A stretch of 64,000 bases of DNA from NCBI RefSeq assembly GCF_018861005.1, contig NZ_JAHKQL010000015.1:1-64000 (forward strand), given 5' to 3'. The DNA comes from Polaribacter vadi. Lineage in GTDB: Bacteria > Bacteroidota > Bacteroidia > Flavobacteriales > Flavobacteriaceae. Below the pieces are notes generated by a model, which saw nothing but the letters and a program-made list of their open reading frames with translations, ran no database searches and was not told where the DNA came from. This document shows positions 7,267 through 16,095 of the stretch, piece by piece. The position numbers were made by a program, and so were the translations under genes. Every line of letters begins with the position of its first letter. Positions within the stretch are counted from its first letter, which is position 1.

Positions 7267-10119
7267 ATGAGTACACAACCAGAACAAGTATTAGAAAATC
7301 AGTTAATAGAACAGCTATCAAATCAAGGCTATGCTAAAGTTAGTATTCCAGATGAAGCATCTTTACTAGCAAACTTAAAAACACAATTAGAAAAGCATAA
7401 TAATATTACGTTTACTGCTATAGAATTTGAGCGTGTTTTAAATATTTTAAGCAAAGGTTCTGTATTCGAGAAAGCAAAAACATTACGTGAAAAACAACAT
7501 ATTATTCGCGATAATGGCGATAATCTATATTTCGAGTTTTTAAATACCGAGCATTGGTGTCAAAATCAATATCAAGTAACCAATCAAGTTACTATTGAGG
7601 GCAGTTATAAAAATCGTTATGATGTAACTTTATTAGTCAATGGTTTGCCTTTAGTTCAAATAGAGTTAAAGCGCAGAGGCTTAGAAATGAAAGAAGCCTT
7701 TAATCAAATAAACCGTTATCAAAGGCATTCGTTTGGTGCTAAATCTGCATTATTTCAATACGTGCAAATATTTGTAATTAGTAACGGTGTAAATACCAAA
7801 TACTATGCAAATAACAGGCATCAATCTTTCAAGCAAACATTCTTTTGGGCAGACAAAGAAAACAAACGTTTAACCAATATTTTAAATGGTTTTACATCAG
7901 AGTTTTTAGAGCCTTGTCATATCTCTAAAATGATATGTAAATACATTGTATTAAACGAAACGCATAAAATATTAATGGTGCTAAGACCGTATCAATATTA
8001 TGCAGTAGAAAGCATTATAGATAAGGTTAAAAACAGTACGCATAATGGTTATATATGGCACACTACAGGATCAGGTAAAACGCTTACATCTTTCAAGGCA
8101 AGTCAAATAATTATGAAAATGCCACAAGTTAAAAAGGTGGTATTTGTAGTCGATAGAAAAGATTTAGATTATCAAACTACCAAAGAGTTTAATAGCTTCT
8201 CTAAAGGCAGTATAGATGGTACAGATAATACAAAAGCATTAGTAAAACAGTTTAGTGATGATACGAAGATTATTGTAACTACCATTCAAAAGCTAAACAC
8301 AGCCATTAGTAAAAAGAACTATTTAGCGAAGATGGAGAAAATGAAAGAGGAGCGGATCGTCTTTATTTTCGATGAATGTCATCGTAGCCAGTTTGGAGAA
8401 ACCCACAACCGTATAAAAGCGTTCTTCAATAACTATCAAATGTTTGGTTTTACAGGCACACCAATATTTGCAGATAATGCAGTTAAAAACGAATTAGGAA
8501 AACGTACTACCAAAGAATTGTTTGGTGATTGCTTACATAAGTACGTGATTACAGATGCAATTAAAGATGAAAATGTATTAAAGTTTGCTGTAGAATATGT
8601 AGGTAAATACAAGCAAAAAGAGTCAGCAACAGAAATAGATATTGAAGTAGAAGACATTGATCGAAAAGAGTTAATGGAATCGCCTAAACGTTTAGAAAAA
8701 ATAGCAGATTATATTATCGCAAATCACAACCGTAAAACACACAGCAAAGAATTTACAGGAATGTTTTGTGTGGGTAGTACAGATATGTTAGTCAATTATT
8801 ATGATATTCTACAACGTAAAAAAGAAGCAGGAGAACACAATCTAAAAATAGCAACCATATTTAGTTATGTAGCGAATGAAGACGATGCAGATGCAAACGG
8901 ATATATTCCAGAAGAAGTAGCAATAGCAGCCGAACCTAATGCTGAATACAATTTAAACCTACATAAAAGAGACAAGTTAGAAAGCTATATGGAGGACTAT
9001 TACAAAATGTTCGGTACTCGCTACTCAACAAAAGATAGTCAGTCATTTTACAATTATTACAATGATATATCAAAGAAAGTAAAAGAACGTAAAATTGATA
9101 TTCTGTTAGTAGTAAATATGTTTTTAACAGGTTTTGATAGTCCTGCTTTGAATACTTTATATGTAGATAAGAATTTAAAGTATCACGGATTAATACAGGC
9201 GTATTCAAGAACAAATAGAATTATAAACGAGCAGAAATCACAAGGTAATATTGTAGTTTTCCGTAACCTTAAAAAGGTAACAGATCAAGCAATAACACTC
9301 TTTAGTAATAAAGAAGCGATAGATGTTATTATAATGAAACCTTACGAAGATTATGTAGATAAATTTGATGAAGCCTATAAAAATCTATTGGAATTAGTTC
9401 CTACAATTAATAGTGTAAATGAATTAGTAAGTGAAGAAGATGAATTAGAGTTTATTAAGGCATTTAGAGAGTTAATGCGTTTAAAAAACACAATGACAAC
9501 CTTTGCTAATTTCGATTGGGAAGATTTAGCAATGGAAGAACAGTTGTTTAATGACTACAGGAGTAAATATCTTGATTTATGGCAAAAAACCAAACACGAT
9601 AATGCAAAAGAAAAAGTATCTATACTTGATGATGTAGATTTTGAATTAGAATTAATCCATAGAGACGAAATCAATGTTACTTATATTCTAAAACTGTTGG
9701 CATCCTTAAAAGATGTTAAGAAAGAAGAACAAGAAACTAAGAAAAAAGAGATTATAGATGCGTTAACAGGTGAAGCTAATTTAAGAAGTAAACGAGAGTT
9801 AATAGAAAAATTTATCGAAGATAATTTACCTCAAATAGACGATTCTGAAACCATACCACAAGAGTTTGAAAAGTTTTGGTCAGAAGAACAACATAAAGCA
9901 TTTGAAGTATTTGTTAAAGAAGAAAATCTATCATCAGAAAAAACACAAAAACTTATAGAAGATTATCTTTATGCAGAAAGAGAGCCTTTACGTGATGAAT
10001 TATTAGATTTAATAGAGGGTACAAAACCAAGCGTTTTAAAACGTAAATCAATAGGCGATAGAATCTTAAATAAAGTAGTGAACTTTGTAGAGACTTTTAT
10101 TAATGGGATGGATAGTTAA
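7267..10119 (+). CDS. hsdR: Type I restriction-modification system, endonuclease/translocase subunit HsdR
   Basis: HsdR translocates DNA using ATP and cleaves it at a distance when the target is unmethylated. The 950-aa protein has a PD-(D/E)xK nuclease domain at the N-terminus: Asp119 in RYDVTLLV and Glu133-x-Lys135 in QIELKRRG. A superfamily 2 helicase motor follows, with Walker A TTGSGKT at about 266-272, the DECH box at about 369-372, the GFTGTP motif downstream, and a QAYSRTNR motif VI. The C-terminal helical region binds the HsdM/S core. I chose ATG 7267 (MSTQPEQVLENQLI), four bases after the Abi_2 stop. An earlier in-frame start would overlap that gene and adds an atypical leader. All catalytic residues are present. 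Confidence 0.95.
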   Translation: MSTQPEQVLENQLIEQLSNQGYAKVSIPDEASLLANLKTQLEKHNNITFTAIEFERVLNILSKGSVFEKAKTLREKQHIIRDNGDNLYFEFLNTEHWCQNQYQVTNQVTIEGSYKNRYDVTLLVNGLPLVQIELKRRGLEMKEAFNQINRYQRHSFGAKSALFQYVQIFVISNGVNTKYYANNRHQSFKQTFFWADKENKRLTNILNGFTSEFLEPCHISKMICKYIVLNETHKILMVLRPYQYYAVESIIDKVKNSTHNGYIWHTTGSGKTLTSFKASQIIMKMPQVKKVVFVVDRKDLDYQTTKEFNSFSKGSIDGTDNTKALVKQFSDDTKIIVTTIQKLNTAISKKNYLAKMEKMKEERIVFIFDECHRSQFGETHNRIKAFFNNYQMFGFTGTPIFADNAVKNELGKRTTKELFGDCLHKYVITDAIKDENVLKFAVEYVGKYKQKESATEIDIEVEDIDRKELMESPKRLEKIADYIIANHNRKTHSKEFTGMFCVGSTDMLVNYYDILQRKKEAGEHNLKIATIFSYVANEDDADANGYIPEEVAIAAEPNAEYNLNLHKRDKLESYMEDYYKMFGTRYSTKDSQSFYNYYNDISKKVKERKIDILLVVNMFLTGFDSPALNTLYVDKNLKYHGLIQAYSRTNRIINEQKSQGNIVVFRNLKKVTDQAITLFSNKEAIDVIIMKPYEDYVDKFDEAYKNLLELVPTINSVNELVSEEDELEFIKAFRELMRLKNTMTTFANFDWEDLAMEEQLFNDYRSKYLDLWQKTKHDNAKEKVSILDDVDFELELIHRDEINVTYILKLLASLKDVKKEEQETKKKEIIDALTGEANLRSKRELIEKFIEDNLPQIDDSETIPQEFEKFWSEEQHKAFEVFVKEENLSSEKTQKLIEDYLYAEREPLRDELLDLIEGTKPSVLKRKSIGDRILNKVVNFVETFINGMDS

Positions 10120-11325
10120 GTGAAGTTATATAAAAAGGGTAATAAGGTGTCCCTCAGTCATTCCACTTAATTCCGTAGAACATAATTAAAAATTCTCCTT
10201 CGATCGTATTTGTACTTACCATTCGTTCTGCCACAATTTGTGCTCCAGCTGGTGCTCATTGCAGCTCTCTCCTTTGTTCTACTGCATACGCTACTCTATT
10301 CGGATACCCATAGCTTTCTTTACTCTTAAAATCTAAAGAAGATATGCTACGCATGCATTTTTATTAAGAGGAAAACGCTATTTCACTCTTTGCGAGCCCG
10401 CTTTGTCTCTCAGACTATTTGATGTCATAGTTATTGTTTATTTATTGCTTGAAGATTATTGAATTTTAATGCCATTTGGAGAAATCACGTGCTCAGAAAA
10501 ATCGCACAAGATTCTACCAACGCGCACAAGAGAAAAACAAACATTCCATTTCACTTTAAATTATTATTCTTAAGAACATCTGCAGAAGTAATTAAGGTAT
10601 ATATTATTAATAAAAACCATCTCAGCGCGCATTATTCACAGATTATTTGTGAGTTTTAATAGCAATTTATGCTATAGAAAATATATAGTTTAATATTAAT
10701 TAGTTTATTGCATGTGATCTGTAAATAAATGCTGGCTTCTATTAATTGATACGAGTCGTTACATTCCATTTATTGTGTTTCCCTTGTCTTGCAGCCGCAA
10801 AATTTGGAAGGGGTTCAGATTAGTTAGTATTAATTATCAATAACGTACGCCATCAGCGTTTCACGTAGCTATAGCACGCTCTTATTCATTCTTCAACGAG
10901 CTAATGCTCTACCATCTTCGTTCCGCTCGCGGGGGCTACGCTGCAAGTCAATAAAAACCATTTAAAGATTTAAAACAGTTGATTGTTAACACGATTTTTT
11001 TACTTGTGTTTTTCAAAACAATAAGACTTATATAGTTGATAAACTGATTACTACACATCTAAAAATCATTCTGAAATCTATTTTTTTAGGTAATATAGAA
11101 AGAATGCAAATTTAAATCCTCCCATCAGCAGCCGCATATTTTTTGTAAAGGTCAAGCTAAAGTTTCCACGAAAACCTCCACCTAGAATAAACATTTAATA
11201 ATACAATACAGACTCTTACAGAGGTAGTGTTTTCGTGTAAAACCTTGACAAAAAAGCCTCGTCAATAATACAGTCATTCTTTTTCTAATTCGCTCAAAAA
11301 ATAGAGCAAAAAACTCAATTTAAGA
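10120..11325. other. 1.2-kb stretch without a convincing gene; structured and GC-richer blocks
   Basis: No gene here convinces me. Two blocks stand out from the AT-rich surroundings. At about 10,150-10,400, read on the minus strand, two tiny frames overlap in an ATGA: a 32-aa frame at 10,354-10,256 and a 30-aa frame at 10,259-10,167. A third frame there would read AGAQIVAERMVSTNTIEG. This could be decayed coding DNA. At about 10,850-10,950 the sequence is GC-rich and full of small palindromes, such as GCTATAGC, GAGC-TAAT-GCTC, and CGTAGC (10,865) pairing with GCTACG (10,934). It may be a dispersed intergenic repeat, an RNA or a mobile-element remnant. The right end carries the inverted repeats listed separately. 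Confidence 0.4.
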
Positions 11326-11331
11326 ATGACT
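11151..11331 (+). repeat. Nested inverted repeats over the leader and start codon of the next gene
   Basis: Two structures occur in a row. The outer arms GTCAAG (11,151-11,156) and CTTGAC (11,244-11,249) enclose a perfect 9-bp stem, CACGAAAAC (11,167-11,175) with GTTTTCGTG (11,229-11,237). Then AGTCATTCTT (11,272-11,281) pairs perfectly with AAGAATGACT (11,322-11,331), with an inner GCTC/GAGC stem at 11,292-11,307. The second stem includes the ATG at 11,326, so the start codon could be hidden in the RNA. The set may be a translational switch or the end of a mobile element. Confidence 0.5.
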
Positions 11332-11739
11332 AATATAGATTACTTCGAAATTAAAACTCATAAATTAGGTAGAACCTATGGCAAACCCCACTTCTTCATT
11401 CTAAACAAGGGATTAAATTCTGGTAGATCCATGAATCAACCTTGTCCCAATTGTTTTGTAGTAGTTTCTGAAACAAATGCACAAAGAGAATTATTATATT
11501 ATCTGTGTTTATCACTTCAAGTAGGTCGCTATTTTAAATTTTATATCAAAGGTTCTGTAATTCCATTTATAACTATAGATGATGCTAGAAAAGTTATTAA
11601 TAAAGCATTACTAAACTATGAAGCAGATCAATGGCAGATAAAAGTAGAGAAGCTTAAAAAGATAACCACCTATGAAGAAAATCTTAAACATCAGATAAAG
11701 ATTATAGGACAATTAAAAATAGCCTTATTAAGAACTTAG
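11326..11739 (+). CDS. Conserved Bacteroidota hypothetical protein (DUF6943-like)
   Basis: This 137-aa soluble protein carries GKPHFFILNKGLNSGRSMNQPCPNCF at residues 19-44, a CPxC pair that could bind metal or be redox active. A basic, helical C-terminus follows. From memory it resembles an uncharacterised family, DUF6943, found in Bacteroidota and often in accessory or conjugative regions. I could not check this. The start at ATG 11,326 sits inside a 10-bp stem, so translation may be controlled. A GC-rich 11-bp inverted repeat lies 25 bases after the stop and may end the transcript. No partner gene is adjacent. The function is unknown. Confidence 0.6.
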   Translation: MTNIDYFEIKTHKLGRTYGKPHFFILNKGLNSGRSMNQPCPNCFVVVSETNAQRELLYYLCLSLQVGRYFKFYIKGSVIPFITIDDARKVINKALLNYEADQWQIKVEKLKKITTYEENLKHQIKIIGQLKIALLRT

Positions 11740-11763
11740 TATTTATGAGTGATACATATTAAG

Positions 11764-11818
11764 ACCCCACCCCAATAGATAATATTTCAGATTATATTAG
11801 AAGTTTATGGGGTGGGGT
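11764..11818 (+). terminator. Long hairpin downstream of the DUF6943-like gene
   Basis: ACCCCACCCCA at 11,764-11,774 pairs perfectly with TGGGGTGGGGT at 11,808-11,818 around a 33-base loop. This is exceptionally GC-rich for this genome. There is no U-tract after it, so it may be a Rho-type end, an mRNA-stabilising hairpin or a repeat arm rather than a classic intrinsic terminator. Confidence 0.4.
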
Positions 11819-12306
11819 ACTACTGTAGTATTCAACAATTATTATTTTGCTACTCTTATAGGTGTTTAACTGATTAGTATAGAGTGTACTATATGTTTAT
11901 TTGTATCCTTTTTAGAAATATTTATTATGCCCCCTTTTTCAACATTAAAACCTTTAACAAGCTGTATTTATCTGCGGTTTTATTGATTTTTACTACATAA
12001 TTCATGAGTTTTCAACTCAACTTTGTAATACATCCGTGCGCCAATAGTATATGTCTTTACCCCCCTAGCCTAAATTTTAGGGGAAATGAAACTATATGTA
12101 AAATTGAAGGTAGGTTGATTCTAAAAGTGACATCAATTTTTATTAGGGAGTAGTGTAGATTTTATTGTTTTATTTTCTTATTATTATAAAAAGTTTTAGA
12201 AAGGTGTTCAAATAGGGAGCATTAAAAAAATAAAACGTTTAAGTAGCAGTATTTCAGATAGTTAATAAGTAATGGGTAGCCCATGTGGGACCACTCATAA
12301 TTTTAA

Positions 12307-12337
12307 AGCACTTACATAATTGTAAGTGCTTTTTTTA
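12307..12337 (+). terminator. Intrinsic terminator, plus strand
   Basis: AGCACTTAC (12,307-12,315) pairs perfectly with GTAAGTGCT (12,322-12,330), and seven T residues follow. No plus-strand gene ends nearby: the closest stop is about 570 bases upstream. It may therefore end a small RNA or be left over from a tRNA gene. Confidence 0.75.
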
Positions 12338-12418
12338 TTGAATTCAGTACAAATTTTATAGCATTTTCAACTCTCATCAAGCAGGAATTTTAGAAGTAAA
12401 ATCTAATTCTAAAGCGAT

Positions 12419-12446
12419 AAAAAACCTCAAATTTTGCTTGAGGTTT
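12419..12446 (-). terminator. Intrinsic terminator of the prolyl oligopeptidase gene
   Basis: On the minus strand AAACCTCAA (12,446-12,438) pairs with TTGAGGTTT (12,430-12,422), and the T-tract continues to 12,419. It lies 27 bases after the stop codon of the minus-strand gene. Confidence 0.7.
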
Positions 12447-12472
12447 AGCATATAATAATAATTATTAAAAAA

Positions 12473-14545
12473 TTAAATCTTTAGTTTCGATTTTGGTAGA
12501 TTTGGCAACTGATCAAAACCCATATTAAACAAGGTAAATCCGAAAATATCTGCAGTTTCTTTAATAATTTTAGCAATTGGTTTTCCTGCTCCATGACCAG
12601 CATTTACTTCTATTCGTATTAAAGTTGGGTTATTCCCTGTTTGTTTTTCTTGCAATTCTGATGCAAATTTAAAGCTATGTGCAGGTACAACTCTATCATC
12701 ATGATCGCTTGTGGTAACCATAGTTGCTGGGTATTGAACACCTTCTTTTACATTATGTACAGGAGAATATCCTTTTAAGTAATCAAACATTTCTTTGCTA
12801 TCGTTAGCAGTTCCATAATCATAAGCCCAACCAGCACCAGCTGTAAATGTGTGATAACGCAACATGTCTAAAACACCAACTGCTGGCAAAGCCACTTTCA
12901 TTAAATTTGGTCTTTGTGTCATTGTTGCACCTACTAATAAACCTCCATTTGAGCCTCCACTAATGGCTAAAAATTCTGAAGAAGTGTATTTGTTTTCAAT
13001 CAAATATTCTGCAGCAGCAATAAAATCATCAAAAACATTTTGCTTTTGCATTTTAGTACCAGCAATATGCCATTTTTTTCCATATTCACCTCCACCACGT
13101 AAATTGGGTACAGCATAAATTCCTCCTTGTTCCATCCAAACAGCCATTGTAGTTCTAAAACTTGGTGTAAGGCTTACATCAAATCCTCCATAACCATATA
13201 AAATTGTTGGATTTTTTCCATTTAATTCCAATCCTTTTTTATGTGTGATAATCATAGGTACTTTTGTACCGTCTTTAGAAGTATAAAAAACCTGTTTGCT
13301 TACGTAATCATCAGTCTTAAAATCAAGAGTAGGTTTCCAGTAGGTTGTATACGTTCCATTTTCAGGATTTAATTTAAACGAAGAACTAGGCGTTTTATAA
13401 TTGGTAAAAGTAAAATACAATTTTTTGTCTTTGGTTTTTCCTTTAAACCCATAAGCAGTTCCTAAACCCGGTAGTTTTACTTCACGAATTAAGTTTCCAT
13501 CAAAATCATATTGCAATACTTTTGATACAGCATCTACCATATAACTTGCAAAAAAATATCCAGCACCTGTAGAAGGAGACAATACGTTTTCTGATTCAGG
13601 AATAAAATCTTCCCAGTTTTCTGAAGTTGGGTTAGCAGCATCAACAGTAACCACTTTTTTATTTGCTGCGTTTAAATTGGTAACCAAATACAATTTATTA
13701 TCTCTATTATCAATAAGATATGTATCACTTTTTGTATGATGTAAAACAGTGATTAATTTACTATTTGGTTTTGATAAATCTTTGATATATAACTTGTTTC
13801 CAGAGGTTGAAACAGATGCATAAATCACCAAATATTTGTAGTCTTTGGTTAACTCACTAAAAACATATCTGTGTTTTTCTTTGGGAGTTGCTCCAAAAAT
13901 TATGGTATCTGTTTTTTGTGATGTTCCTAATTTGTGATAATACAGTTTATGTTGATCTGTTTTAGCAGACAATTCACTTCCTTTAGGTTTATCGTAACTT
14001 GAGTAATAAAAACCTTCATTTTTATACCAAGAAATTCCGGAGAATTTTACATCAATCAAAGTATCTTCTTTTATGGTTTTAGATTCTACATCTAAAATTA
14101 TAATTTTTCTCCAATCAGAACCAGCTTCAGAGATTGAATATGCAGCAGTTTTTCCATTTTCAGAAAAACTTAATGTGCCTAAAGAAGTTGTAGCATCTTT
14201 AGAAAAAGTATTAGGATCTAAGAAAATTTCTGGTTCAGAATTGCCTTTTTTTCTATAAATAACAGACTGATTTTGCAAACCATCATTTTTAGAAAAATAG
14301 GTGTAATCACCCTCTGTATAAGGAGTTCCAATTCTTTCGTAGTTTAACAATTCTGATAAACGAGATTTTAATTGCGATCTGTAAGGTATTTTGCTTAAAT
14401 AATCGAAAGTAACAGCGTTTTGTGCTTTTACCCACGCTTCAGTTTGTTCACTTTTATCATCTTCTAACCATCTATAATTGTCAGTTACAGCTGTGCCAAA
14501 TAAGGTATCTACAACTGGTTTTTTTGCTGTTTCAGGATAATTCAC
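12473..14545 (-). CDS. Prolyl oligopeptidase family serine peptidase (S9A), signal peptide lost
   Basis: The enzyme cleaves short peptides after proline. The 690-aa protein has the N-terminal PETAKKP and YRWLEDD signatures, a seven-bladed propeller (about 70-400), and an alpha/beta-hydrolase domain. The catalytic triad is visible: Ser532 in GGSNGG, an Asp in DHDDRVV (Asp617 most likely) and His651 in NAGHGAGKP. The only start left in frame is GTG 14,545. Just upstream, a frame from ATG 14,619 encodes a signal-peptide-like leader that stops after 23 residues. Adding one A near 14,554 would join them as [15 protein letters not shown]. Family members in flavobacteria are usually exported, so this copy is either mislocalised, produced by frameshifting, or affected by a sequencing error. 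A terminator follows. Confidence 0.9.
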   Translation of the reverse strand: MNYPETAKKPVVDTLFGTAVTDNYRWLEDDKSEQTEAWVKAQNAVTFDYLSKIPYRSQLKSRLSELLNYERIGTPYTEGDYTYFSKNDGLQNQSVIYRKKGNSEPEIFLDPNTFSKDATTSLGTLSFSENGKTAAYSISEAGSDWRKIIILDVESKTIKEDTLIDVKFSGISWYKNEGFYYSSYDKPKGSELSAKTDQHKLYYHKLGTSQKTDTIIFGATPKEKHRYVFSELTKDYKYLVIYASVSTSGNKLYIKDLSKPNSKLITVLHHTKSDTYLIDNRDNKLYLVTNLNAANKKVVTVDAANPTSENWEDFIPESENVLSPSTGAGYFFASYMVDAVSKVLQYDFDGNLIREVKLPGLGTAYGFKGKTKDKKLYFTFTNYKTPSSSFKLNPENGTYTTYWKPTLDFKTDDYVSKQVFYTSKDGTKVPMIITHKKGLELNGKNPTILYGYGGFDVSLTPSFRTTMAVWMEQGGIYAVPNLRGGGEYGKKWHIAGTKMQKQNVFDDFIAAAEYLIENKYTSSEFLAISGGSNGGLLVGATMTQRPNLMKVALPAVGVLDMLRYHTFTAGAGWAYDYGTANDSKEMFDYLKGYSPVHNVKEGVQYPATMVTTSDHDDRVVPAHSFKFASELQEKQTGNNPTLIRIEVNAGHGAGKPIAKIIKETADIFGFTLFNMGFDQLPNLPKSKLKI

Positions 14546-14547
14546 TT

Positions 14548-14619
14548 CTATATTTCTTTGGTATAAGAAGCTAAAGTAATACTTGCTAAAATAATGTGTG
14601 GAATAAATCTGATTTTCAT
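14548..14619 (-). pseudogene. Detached signal peptide of the prolyl oligopeptidase
   Basis: From ATG 14,619 the minus strand reads [20 protein letters not shown], then KEI and a TAG at 14,550-14,548, two bases before the GTG of the peptidase gene. The peptide has a basic start and a hydrophobic core, and ends in LASYT where a lipoprotein would have LASC. It looks like the original export signal, cut off by a one-base loss, with the lipobox cysteine possibly changed to tyrosine. Confidence 0.6.
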
Positions 14620-14695
14620 TTTAAAAAGATAAGTTATTTTCACATTATCAAGTATTTACTGATTTTTAACATTTTGATTATTTACAAGATCAGGA

Positions 14696-14731
14696 TTTGT
14701 AATTATCAACTTAAAAAAACGACTACTTTTG
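14696..14731 (+). promoter_or_regulatory. Promoter of the thioredoxin gene
   Basis: TTTG at 14,696-14,699 and TACTTTTG at 14,724-14,731 match the Bacteroidota -33 and -7 boxes. The 24-base spacer is slightly long. The -7 box lies 17 bases before the ATG, so the leader is very short. Confidence 0.55.
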
Positions 14732-14748
14732 TGTAAAATAGATTTATT

Positions 14749-15108
14749 ATGACAGAAAACTTAACAAAAGCAACTTTTTTAGAAAAGGTGTTTAATTTTG
14801 AAGAAAACGCAGCATGGAAATTTGAAGGAGACAAACCAGCTTTAATCGATTTTTATGCAGATTGGTGTGGCCCTTGTAAAATGATTGCTCCAATTTTAGA
14901 AGAATTATCAGAAGAATATAAAGGTAAAATAGATATCTATAAAATTGATACTGAAGCAGAGCAAGAATTATCTGCTGCCTTTGGTATAAGAAGTATTCCA
15001 TCAATGTTATTTTGTCCTGTAGAAGGAGAACCACAAATGGCAAATGGAGCTTTACCAAAAGCTGATTTAGAAAGGGTAATTGCTGATGTTTTAAAGGTAA
15101 ATAAGTAA
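14749..15108 (+). CDS. trxA: Thioredoxin
   Basis: This small cytoplasmic protein reduces disulfides and is itself recharged by thioredoxin reductase. The 119-aa sequence contains the active site WCGPCK (Cys40, Cys43) after FYADW, the structural Asp of LIDFYADW, and the cis-proline SIPS near residue 85. It has a 14-residue N-terminal extension over minimal thioredoxins and no signal peptide. It is a single-gene transcript with its own promoter and a terminator 23 bases after the stop. A second thioredoxin is encoded at 61,684 under what looks like different control. Confidence 0.9.
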   Translation: MTENLTKATFLEKVFNFEENAAWKFEGDKPALIDFYADWCGPCKMIAPILEELSEEYKGKIDIYKIDTEAEQELSAAFGIRSIPSMLFCPVEGEPQMANGALPKADLERVIADVLKVNK

Positions 15109-15130
15109 TATAATACCTAATAATTATAAA

Positions 15131-15161
15131 GAGTAGCTATTGAGATAGTTGCTCTTTTTTT
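15131..15161 (+). terminator. Intrinsic terminator after the thioredoxin gene
   Basis: GAGTAGCTAT (15,131-15,140) pairs with ATAGTTGCTC (15,145-15,154) using two G-U wobbles and a 4-base loop, and seven T residues follow. It lies between two convergent genes and may serve both. Confidence 0.8.
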
Positions 15162-15990
15162 ATTTGTCAGTTTTAATATCATTTATTTCAAAATCTGCAA
15201 AATATACTTTTTCATCTCTTAGTTTATTGGCATGTTTTAAACTTCTATAAATTCCCCATTTTGGTCTTGCATACTCCATTGTATCATACCAAGTTTGTAT
15301 GTTTTTTTTATCAACTTTAAGAATTGTTTTACCACTTAATGTTTTTAATGTAACAGCATAACTTCCGTTTTTACCATAGATTATTGTTTCGTCTGCAACA
15401 ATCCATTTACCAGTAATTTTAGATAATTTTACAGAACTTAAAACCTGTTGTACATCTTGATCAATATACACTATATCAAAACTTCTTTTCCCTTTTTTAT
15501 CTCTAGCCATAAAAGCAAATAAAGGTTCGTTTGTTTCTGTTAATCTATATGTTATTTGATGCAAATTTGTATGTCTAGAAGATGCTTTAAATCCTTTTTG
15601 TAGTTTAAATTTCCACTTATAATTCAGTTTTTCTCCTTCTGTAGCTAAGATAATAGGATTAGATCTTTTGTGTGCTTTAATTTCATTGCGCTGTCTATCA
15701 AATCGTTTACATCTATCCTTATCATTTTTAATATGTATGATAAATTCAAAAACATATTTATTTAAAGTAGAATCAAACACTTCAGATATATGTCTGCCAA
15801 AATCTTTATGATTACAATCTGGCACTTCTACAGCAGTTCTATTTTCTGAAATAAGTACTTTGTTTATCAACTCATAAGTATCTCCTTCTCCATTTGCAGT
15901 TAATTTAATTTGTGAAAAACCTTCATTAAAAAAGAATAAAGTAAAGATTGTAATAAAACTCAGTAGTTTTTTGCAGTTATAAAAATGCAT
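15160..15990 (-). CDS. Secreted protein, probable jelly-roll polysaccharide-lyase-like fold
   Basis: The 276-aa protein starts with a signal peptide (basic MHFYNCKK, then a Phe/Leu-rich core ending at GFSQ, about residue 27). The middle shows RQRNEIKAH (about 99-107), then LNYKWKFKLQKGFKASSR and NLHQI. In this order they recall concanavalin-A-like polysaccharide lyases and related carbohydrate-active proteins, where an Arg/Glu pair and a HQ motif line the active cleft. The exact family cannot be named from sight. The gene lies alone on the minus strand between the thioredoxin and PadR genes. A binding protein without catalytic activity is the main alternative. Confidence 0.55.
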   Translation of the reverse strand: MHFYNCKKLLSFITIFTLFFFNEGFSQIKLTANGEGDTYELINKVLISENRTAVEVPDCNHKDFGRHISEVFDSTLNKYVFEFIIHIKNDKDRCKRFDRQRNEIKAHKRSNPIILATEGEKLNYKWKFKLQKGFKASSRHTNLHQITYRLTETNEPLFAFMARDKKGKRSFDIVYIDQDVQQVLSSVKLSKITGKWIVADETIIYGKNGSYAVTLKTLSGKTILKVDKKNIQTWYDTMEYARPKWGIYRSLKHANKLRDEKVYFADFEINDIKTDK

Positions 15991-16062
15991 AGATAGTTTG
16001 TCTTTTGAGTTACTAAAGTAATTAAAATCTATTTTTTCTAAAATTACTATACCTAAGAATAT

Positions 16063-16085
16063 TATACATAAGAAATTTATGTATA
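16063..16085 (+). promoter_or_regulatory. Palindromic operator candidate for the PadR regulator
   Basis: TATACATAA (16,063-16,071) and TTATGTATA (16,077-16,085) form a perfect 9-bp inverted repeat with a 5-base spacer, ending ten bases before the padR-type start codon. The nested ATACAT/ATGTAT arms suit the dyad symmetry of PadR binding sites and suggest autorepression. Confidence 0.5.
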
Positions 16086-16095
16086 TATTTACAAC

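Larger units (their letters stand above)
11740..12472. other. Noncoding right edge of the island
   Basis: I see no gene in these 730 bases. Besides the two annotated hairpins there is CCCCTA (12,062-12,067) pairing with TAGGGG (12,078-12,083), with CCTAAA/TTTAGG nested inside. Near 12,272-12,292 the text ATGGGTAGCCCAT runs into GTGGGACCACT, which resembles the 3' end of a tRNA. It is followed about 15 bases later by a strong terminator. This may be an attachment-site remnant at the island boundary. Confidence 0.35.

Noticed and set aside
10459..10659. 66-codon frame in the noncoding region after hsdR
   Set aside because: No family resemblance, no promoter, basic random-looking sequence; treated as chance.
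14792..15058. Minus-strand frame inside the thioredoxin gene
   Set aside because: It is antisense to a clear thioredoxin with intact active site and contains low-complexity Leu/Tyr/Gln runs.
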